Positions 58,860 to 64,000 of a stretch of 64,000 bases of DNA are shown piece by piece. Position numbers and translations under genes: made by a program. Below the pieces are notes generated by a model that was given only the letters and a program-made list of their open reading frames with translations, had not been told where the DNA came from and searched no databases. The DNA is from Vibrio maritimus (GTDB lineage: Bacteria; Pseudomonadota; Gammaproteobacteria; Enterobacterales; Vibrionaceae). The stretch is from NCBI GenBank assembly GCA_000755425.1, contig BBMT01000013.1, positions 62,001-126,000 on the forward strand. The letters are read 5' to 3'. Position 1 is the first letter of the stretch. The number at the start of each line of letters is the position of its first letter.

Positions 58860-59921
58860 ATGAGCCACATCTTAGACTCAATTGATACGGTATATCCGTT
58901 TCCCCCTAAGCCTGTTCCGTTAACTGATGACGAGAAGCAGCAGTACATCGCAAGTATCAAATCGCTATTAAAACAAAAAGACGCGGTTCTGATTGCACAC
59001 TATTATACCGATCCAGAGATCCAAGCTCTTGCAGAAGAGACCGGTGGATTTGTGGGTGACTCGCTAGAAATGGCGAAGTTTGGTAACCGTCACGACGCAT
59101 CAACGCTGATCATTGCCGGTGTTCGCTTTATGGGCGAATCGGCGAAAATTCTAACGCCAGAAAAGCGCATCCTAATGCCAACACTGGAAGCAGAGTGCTC
59201 GCTTGACCTTGGCTGTCCAGCTGATAAGTTCTCAGAATTCTGTGACGCGCATCCAGACCACACTGTCGTGGTTTACGCCAACACATCTGCTGCTGTTAAA
59301 GCACGTGCTGATTGGGTCGTTACCTCTAGTATCGCGCTAGAAATCGTTGAGCATCTCGATGCAGAAGATAAGCCAATTATCTGGGGACCAGACCGTCACC
59401 TAGGTTCTTACATTGCAAATCAAACAGGCGCTGACATGCTTCTGTGGCAAGGTGAGTGTATCGTTCATGACGAGTTCTCATCAAAAGCTCTGAAAGACAT
59501 GAAATCGGTGTACCCAGATGCAGCAATCTTGGTTCACCCAGAATCACCAGCAAGCGTTGTTGACCTCGCTGACGCTGTTGGCTCTACTAGCCAACTTATC
59601 AAAGCGGCGAAAGAGCTACCGAATAAGCAGCTTATCGTGGCCACTGACAAAGGTATCTTCTTTAAGATGCAACAGCTAGTGCCAGAAAAAGAGCTAATCG
59701 AAGCGCCAACAGCAGGCAACGGCGCGACCTGTCGCAGCTGTGCACACTGTCCTTGGATGGCAATGAACGGCCTAAAAGCGATTGAGAAAGCGCTACGTGA
59801 TGGTGGTGAAGAGCACGAAATCTTTGTTGATGAAGCACTTCGCGTGAAATCGCTTATCCCGCTCAACCGCATGCTTGATTTTGCTGAGCAGCTGCAAATT
59901 AAAGTGAAAGGCAACGCGTAA
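58860..59921 (+). CDS. nadA: Quinolinate synthase NadA
   Basis: [4Fe-4S] enzyme of de novo NAD synthesis, condensing iminoaspartate and dihydroxyacetone phosphate to quinolinate. Cluster cysteines are visible in EAECSLDLGCPAD (near 115), WQGECIVHDEF (near 200) and GATCRSCAHCPWMAMN (near 293-299). Also AHYYTDPEIQALAEETGG near residue 43. Length 353 residues, close to E. coli (347), intact. Monocistronic, with a terminator. Confidence 0.97.
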   Translation: MSHILDSIDTVYPFPPKPVPLTDDEKQQYIASIKSLLKQKDAVLIAHYYTDPEIQALAEETGGFVGDSLEMAKFGNRHDASTLIIAGVRFMGESAKILTPEKRILMPTLEAECSLDLGCPADKFSEFCDAHPDHTVVVYANTSAAVKARADWVVTSSIALEIVEHLDAEDKPIIWGPDRHLGSYIANQTGADMLLWQGECIVHDEFSSKALKDMKSVYPDAAILVHPESPASVVDLADAVGSTSQLIKAAKELPNKQLIVATDKGIFFKMQQLVPEKELIEAPTAGNGATCRSCAHCPWMAMNGLKAIEKALRDGGEEHEIFVDEALRVKSLIPLNRMLDFAEQLQIKVKGNA

Positions 59922-59948
59922 CTCGCTGATTCATTCACATTAATAACT

Positions 59949-59976
59949 AAAACCAGTCTTCGGACTGGTTTTTTCG
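59949..59976 (+). terminator. Terminator after nadA
   Basis: AAAACCAGTC (59949-59958) and GACTGGTTTT (59963-59972) with TTCG loop and a T tract. Confidence 0.93.
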
Positions 59977-60011
59977 TATATGCTTATTACAAAACGTTCA
60001 CAAGGAATCAC

Positions 60012-61043
60012 GTGGTTATTTGGATCCAGCTTCGCAAGTGGTTACACAGCCATTTGTTTGAACTCAAATTTCGAACTTTGATGACGGCGCTGCTGCTTTA
60101 TGTATTTGTGTCTTGGGGACTGTTGTCTCTGAGTGGCGAAACAGAGCTCACAACGCCGATCTCACAGTTTATCTATTTTATCGTCGTGACAGCATCGACG
60201 GTGGGCTATGGCGATCTTTCGCCAACCACAGAGGCAGGCCGATGGGTCGCTATATTGTTCGTTATCCCTGGTGGATTAATGTTGTTTGCAGCGCTGCTTG
60301 GTCGAATGGCAGCGTTAGGGTTGGAATCTTGGCGCGCAGGTCAGTTGGGAAAAAGGAAGGTAAGAGTGGATAACCATATTTTGATGTTAGGCTGGAATGG
60401 TCAGCGAACGATTCACCTTATTCGAATGTTACAACATGAAGAGACGGGTAGAAGACCCATTGTGCTCTGTAGCCGTTCTGATATTGAAAATCCGCTGCCT
60501 GGTGAAATTTCGTTTGTTAAAGTCAACAGCTATACCGATGGCCGCGAGATGGAAAAGACCAATATCGAGTCCGCCAGCTGTATTCTTATCGATAATCCAG
60601 AAGACGACATCACCTTATCCGCTGCGCTCTATTGTGCTAACCGCAACCCTAAGGCGCATCTATTGGTCTATTTTAAAGACGAAGCGCTGAGCGACTTACT
60701 TCATCAACACTGTCCAAACTCTGAGTGTATTCCCGCTGTGGGTGCCGAAATGCTTGCCAAAGCTGCAGTCGACCCAGGCTCAAGTGCGCTTCATCAAGAG
60801 CTTCTTAGCTCAACTCGTGGGATGACACAATACTCTGTCCGCTATCCAAGTTCAGCTAAACCCACTAAAGTGAACGCACTGTTTCAATGGATGAAAGCGG
60901 AATATCAAGCCACGTTGATTGCTGTGGATGTTGGGCAGGGGATAGTCCTTAACCCCGAATTGGATTTGGCGATTGAACCGGGTACCAAACTATTTTACAT
61001 TGCCGATGAACGCATAGATTCTTTCCACTGGGAGTCGATATAG
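60012..61043 (+). CDS. Two-helix potassium channel with RCK (TrkA-N) domain
   Basis: Predicted inner-membrane K+ channel gated by a cytoplasmic nucleotide- or ion-binding RCK domain. Helix 1 is at about 20-40, pore helix with selectivity filter TASTVGYGDLSP near 60-71, and helix 2 (WVAILFVIPGGLMLFAALLG) near 78-98. The RCK N-domain begins VDNHILMLGWNGQRT near 117, a Rossmann fold lacking the usual GxGxxG. The C-terminal part is about 230-343. GTG start at 60012 with AAGGA upstream. Length 343 residues. It stands alone after nadA. Physiological trigger unknown. Confidence 0.88.
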   Translation: MVIWIQLRKWLHSHLFELKFRTLMTALLLYVFVSWGLLSLSGETELTTPISQFIYFIVVTASTVGYGDLSPTTEAGRWVAILFVIPGGLMLFAALLGRMAALGLESWRAGQLGKRKVRVDNHILMLGWNGQRTIHLIRMLQHEETGRRPIVLCSRSDIENPLPGEISFVKVNSYTDGREMEKTNIESASCILIDNPEDDITLSAALYCANRNPKAHLLVYFKDEALSDLLHQHCPNSECIPAVGAEMLAKAAVDPGSSALHQELLSSTRGMTQYSVRYPSSAKPTKVNALFQWMKAEYQATLIAVDVGQGIVLNPELDLAIEPGTKLFYIADERIDSFHWESI

Positions 61044-61118
61044 CCCGCTAATACGGGCTTTGCTTGCAGGCCTCTTCTTACGACAATATAACGTAATCGA
61101 TACCATACAAAATATTTA

Positions 61119-61192
61119 TTGATACAAAAATCCATACTGTATATTATGCGCGCGTTTTGTGAATTTAATGAATGAACGTTCATTCATTAAAT
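61119..61192 (+). promoter_or_regulatory. Promoter with 30-bp perfect palindromic operator upstream of the Omp85 gene
   Basis: A sigma-70-like promoter, TTGATA (61119-61124), 17-base spacer, TATTAT (61142-61147), is followed by a 30-bp perfect palindrome (61163-61192) centred on GAACGTTC, with half-site TGAATGAAC. The operator would begin about 9 bases past the transcription start, the place for a repressor. TetR-family regulators typically bind such sites. No TetR gene is in the window. Confidence 0.72.
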
Positions 61193-61222
61193 GTCCCTCA
61201 CTTGATTAAGGTATCCTTATCT

Positions 61223-62545
61223 ATGCGCGTTCGTTTGTTGTCGGTTTCACTGGTTGCTGCACTTGTGTCCAGCTCGGTGGCTTTTGCTGCTAACCTAGAA
61301 ACCTCCAATGCTTATCACTCTTTACCAACCTTGAAAGAGGACATGGTATTCGAGAGCAATACAGAGAAAGCCAACGCAAGAGTTGAGGAGTATCAAAGTG
61401 CTATCGACGAACTAAAGTCTCAAGACCATGACGATGATCAAGCGAAACAAGATGCTAGCAATAAAGCTGTGAGCGACTTGAAGTACGCCAAAAAGTACTA
61501 TCAAGAAATCAATGGCTTGCCTATGTTTAGCTTCCTTGGCGGTCCTGCTTATACACCTGAACAAGGTCTACTGGTCGCTTTAGGTGGATTGTATTCGTTC
61601 AAGACTGATCGCGCGCAGAATGCGCTACAACGCTCTAGTGTGTCAGCGTTCTTGATTGGTAACTATGGTGATTCCGAAGTGGGTTATGGCTTAAGTGGCC
61701 ACCATGAGCTGTATTGGAATAACAATGATGTGCAGTTTAAAGGCAACTTCAACTTAGGTTCCCAGAGTAAGCATTATTGGGGTATTGGCTACGATGCGGC
61801 GAACGATTTTGAGTTTGGCGAGGTCACAAAGTACTCTGCTATCGAGAACAACTACAGAGGCAACCTCATCTATCGCTTAACTGGTAACTGGTTTGCAGGA
61901 CCTGCAGTAAAACTGAATTACTACAGTCCCACATCGGAACCAGAAGCGGCCTTTATGGATGAGAACTTTAACACCTTTAAAGACAAGCCTTTTACTTGGG
62001 GCTTGGGAGGCAGTCTACAATACGACAGTCGTGATGTGGCAGTGAACCCATGGAGCGGCTCGCTATTTCGCAGTGAAGTGCTGTTATACAGTGAGGCGCT
62101 GGGCAGTCAGGCTGAATATCAAAAGCTTGATATGGAGTATCGTACTTTCCACAGCGTCGCTGAAGGCAGAGTGATCGCACTGCTTGCTCAATATCAGCAA
62201 GCGTTCGGTGACGTGCCTTATTACGACATGCCCGAAATCGGTGGTGCGAGTTCAATGCGCGGTTATTACCAAGGACAATATCGCGACAAGGTAACAGCTG
62301 AAGTCACAGCAGAGTATCGCCACACGTTTCGTCGTGACTCTGGCGTACTATCGAACCATGGTATGACAGCGTGGGCAGGTGTTGGCGCTGTAGGCAATTC
62401 GATGGATGATTTGGCAGGGCATGCCATTGTATCTTACGGGGTAGGGTATCGTTATGAGCTTCAGCCTCGAATGAACATCAGGCTCGATCTCGGTATGGGT
62501 CGACACGGCTCAGCGTTCTACTTCAACTTTATTGAAGCCTTCTGA
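61223..62545 (+). CDS. Omp85-superfamily outer-membrane barrel protein without POTRA domains
   Basis: Outer-membrane beta-barrel of the BamA/TamA (surface antigen) family. Signal peptide MRVRLLSVSLVAALVSSSVA to about residue 24, then a short charged helical region (residues 40-100, rich in Asp, Lys and Gln) and a 16-strand-type barrel. The hallmark loop motif GGASSMRGYYQGQYRD lies near 345, and the protein ends with an aromatic residue (FNFIEAF), as for Bam substrates. No POTRA repeats fit before the barrel. ATG 61223 is preferred because it begins the signal peptide; an ATG inside the palindrome at 61172 is in frame but unlikely. Length 440 residues. Function unknown. Confidence 0.82.
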   Translation: MRVRLLSVSLVAALVSSSVAFAANLETSNAYHSLPTLKEDMVFESNTEKANARVEEYQSAIDELKSQDHDDDQAKQDASNKAVSDLKYAKKYYQEINGLPMFSFLGGPAYTPEQGLLVALGGLYSFKTDRAQNALQRSSVSAFLIGNYGDSEVGYGLSGHHELYWNNNDVQFKGNFNLGSQSKHYWGIGYDAANDFEFGEVTKYSAIENNYRGNLIYRLTGNWFAGPAVKLNYYSPTSEPEAAFMDENFNTFKDKPFTWGLGGSLQYDSRDVAVNPWSGSLFRSEVLLYSEALGSQAEYQKLDMEYRTFHSVAEGRVIALLAQYQQAFGDVPYYDMPEIGGASSMRGYYQGQYRDKVTAEVTAEYRHTFRRDSGVLSNHGMTAWAGVGAVGNSMDDLAGHAIVSYGVGYRYELQPRMNIRLDLGMGRHGSAFYFNFIEAF

Positions 62546-62548
62546 TAC

Positions 62549-62580
62549 AAAAACGCCCTCACTATCGTGAGGGCGTTTTG
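62549..62580. terminator. Terminator between the Omp85 gene and UPF0149 gene
   Basis: AACGCCCTCAC and GTGAGGGCGTT form a perfect stem around a short loop, with A and T tracts on the two sides; the genes are convergent. Confidence 0.92.
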
Positions 62581-62637
62581 TTTGGCAATACTGTTGGCTA
62601 GCTATAGCTGTTCTACCAACTATTGATTTTCTGCTAC

Positions 62638-63207
62638 TTACTGCTGCTCTGCTAAAACGGCGCCTTTTTGGGTAATGCCACACAGCATCACTGGCATGGC
62701 AGCATAGATTTCATTGAACTGCTCTAGACCTTCAATACCTTGTGCTTGCAGCGTCGCAATGGAAGTTTCTGGATCGTACAGCATGCTTAGTGAAAGCAAC
62801 ACGCCACCAAGCAACGCGTTATCCTCACTGTTCTCTGGCATCAGCGTTTCCCAGTCATCACGAGCCAGCTGCCAGCCTTGTAATACGCCTTCACAGAAGT
62901 CTTTGGTTTCTTGAGTAACGATCTCTTCTTCATCCAAACCGCAACCTTCTGGCCATTGCCACTCGCCATCTAAGAGTGCAGGACGGTATTGATTCCAAAG
63001 CGTAATCACTGCTTGAGCGTAGTCTTCCAGTTGCTCGCCTGAGGTAAACGGCGCAACTTCTTCACCGCCCCACAAAAACGGTAGCCATTCTTCTGGTGGC
63101 AAGGTGTGTGGAGCCGATGCCATAGAAGTGACGAAGCCTTGAGTTTGTGCGTTATTGAGTAGTTTTCCTTCTAGCTCAGGAAGGGAAAGTATGTCTTTTA
63201 GTTCCAA
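62638..63207 (-). CDS. UPF0149 (YecA/YgfB-like) family protein
   Basis: Acidic 189-residue helical protein of the UPF0149 family, function unknown. Segments LEGKLLNNAQTQGFVTSMASAP (N-terminal), EDYAQAVITLWNQY, FCEGVLQGWQLARDDWETLMPE (the FC.GF.QGW-type family core) and LLGGVLLSLSMLYDPE. No C-terminal SEC-C zinc motif is seen, unlike many YecA proteins. Intact, monocistronic. Confidence 0.85.
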   Translation of the reverse strand: MELKDILSLPELEGKLLNNAQTQGFVTSMASAPHTLPPEEWLPFLWGGEEVAPFTSGEQLEDYAQAVITLWNQYRPALLDGEWQWPEGCGLDEEEIVTQETKDFCEGVLQGWQLARDDWETLMPENSEDNALLGGVLLSLSMLYDPETSIATLQAQGIEGLEQFNEIYAAMPVMLCGITQKGAVLAEQQ

Positions 63208-63350
63208 AATGCTTTACCGTTAGGCTGAATTATGAATATCTTGAGTATAGTAACAAGCTAGGCTTCAATTACCTATAGCTATACTAAAGTAACGAGACAT
63301 CTCAAGAAGATGCAGTTCATGCTCATGAAGAAAGGAAATCTTCTCTCGCT

Positions 63351-64000
63351 ATGGTCATCAAAGAGTCGCTAAAAAAGAAAAGCATTATTGCACTCGCCGT
63401 TTACCTGGCCGTGTTTATCGCCATCTTTGGCACTATCACCTATTGGGTGGTAGAGTCGCCCGTTCGTGCCAAGCTAGAACAAAACCTTGATATTCGAAGT
63501 GAATTCCTTGCAGCTGAGATCTCAGCGCCTCTTCATAGCTCCCTTGGCGTATTAAAAAGTATCGTGGCCATGGGAGAGACCATTAGTGATCGTCAATCCC
63601 TCGACAAGGCTCTGTGCCAAGTCTTTAAGCTTAACGACGGCATTGCTGTCAGCGGCGGTATATGGCCTGAGCCGTATTCTATTAACCCGGATGTTAAGCT
63701 CTCCAGCTTGTTTTACAACCGCACTAGCACTGGCGAAGTCGATAAAATCGATCTGTGGAACAACCCTCAAACTGCGGGGTACCATATAGAGCCTTGGTAT
63801 ACCTCGGTAAAAGATAAACCAAGCAACACCATCAGTTGGTCTGAGGTGTATGTTGACCCATACACACACGTTCAGATGATTACCGCCTCTGCGCCTTATT
63901 ATGTCGACGGCATCTTCGCTGGTGTTGCCACCGTAGATTTGTCACTAGAAAATCTGATTGGTTTTGTCAAAAGTAAAGCGAGAGAGCACGACCTTGGCGT
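63351..64000 (+). CDS. dCache-domain sensor protein, N-terminal part
   Basis: The open frame runs to the window edge (216 codons). One N-terminal helix (IIALAVYLAVFIAIFGTITY) is followed by a periplasmic domain with double-Cache traits: GGIWPEPYSINPDVKLSSLFYN, a GYHIEPWYTS segment and ASAPYYVDGIFAGVATVDLS. The output domain is off the edge, so it could be a chemoreceptor, a diguanylate cyclase or a histidine kinase. ATG 63351 is the first in-frame start before the helix; the ribosome site is weak. Confidence 0.8.
   Translation, partial: MVIKESLKKKSIIALAVYLAVFIAIFGTITYWVVESPVRAKLEQNLDIRSEFLAAEISAPLHSSLGVLKSIVAMGETISDRQSLDKALCQVFKLNDGIAVSGGIWPEPYSINPDVKLSSLFYNRTSTGEVDKIDLWNNPQTAGYHIEPWYTSVKDKPSNTISWSEVYVDPYTHVQMITASAPYYVDGIFAGVATVDLSLENLIGFVKSKAREHDLG

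Noticed and set aside
61172..61192. Identical short peptide starts (MNVHSLN) on both strands, as if two genes began divergently here
   Set aside because: This is a side effect of the perfect palindrome; neither start has a ribosome site, and the barrel gene's signal peptide begins at 61223.
1..64000. Prophage, integrative element, insertion sequence or CRISPR array
   Set aside because: No integrase, transposase, phage structural gene, cas gene or regularly spaced repeat was seen; gene order is that of a core chromosome.

Overview
The window is a 64 kb stretch of chromosomal DNA from a marine gammaproteobacterium, almost certainly a Vibrio (large chromosome). The evidence is the gene content and order: yfbU, pflA, a chemotaxis receptor, pflB, an arginine-type ABC transporter, xthA, cmoAB, aspS, yebC-ruvCAB, cydABX-ybgE, ybgC-tolQRAB-pal-cpoB and nadA, with gammaproteobacterial LexA and FNR/ArcA-type sites. 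I see no prophage, integron, insertion sequence, CRISPR array, rRNA or tRNA. Most of it is conserved core genome.

Layout. 1-3.0 kb: SOS mutagenesis cassette imuA-imuB-imuC(dnaE2) on the minus strand behind a perfect LexA box; imuC runs off the left edge. 3.2-9.1 kb: patatin-like phospholipase, glpT-glpQ, yciK and sohB. 9.2-16.3 kb: a small membrane-anchored protein, the yeaG-yeaH-spoVR stress cluster, yfbU and pflA. 16.5-23.8 kb: a chemotaxis receptor and an LpxR-type lipid A deacylase lying between pflA and pflB, then a DUF3360 membrane protein. 24.7-31.1 kb: an arginine/histidine-type ABC transporter, xthA and a second receptor. 31.2-35.5 kb: a two-gene RND efflux system. 36.0-39.3 kb: a three-gene set of a retropepsin-like lipoprotein, a 7TM protein with an inactive transglutaminase domain and a RimK-like ATP-grasp ligase. 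This is the least understood system here. 39.4-44.3 kb: yecE-cmoA-cmoB (tRNA wobble uridine modification) divergent from aspS. 44.5-49.2 kb: yebC, ruvC, a third receptor and ruvAB with its own LexA box. 49.7-52.9 kb: cytochrome bd oxidase cydABX-ybgE with FNR- and ArcA-like sites. 53.0-58.4 kb: Tol-Pal operon. 58.9-64 kb: nadA, a K+ channel with RCK domain, a POTRA-less Omp85 barrel behind a 30-bp perfect palindrome, a UPF0149 protein, and the start of a dCache sensor cut by the right edge.

Sequence quality. Twenty-one genes carry about 33 frameshifts in total. They include essential or near-essential genes (aspS, ruvB, tolQ, cydB). In nearly every case one or two bases are missing from a short run of G or C, and restoring them gives a full-length family member. 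I read these as base-calling or assembly errors, so I report full gene spans with the inferred shift positions instead of separate fragments or pseudogenes.

How the genes work together. Two SOS-controlled units handle translesion synthesis and Holliday-junction processing. The pfl and cyd genes serve fermentation and micro-aerobic respiration. Tol-Pal, SohB, LpxR-like, the Omp85 barrel and the RND pump maintain or modify the envelope. Three complete chemotaxis receptors and one partial dCache sensor show strong investment in sensing.
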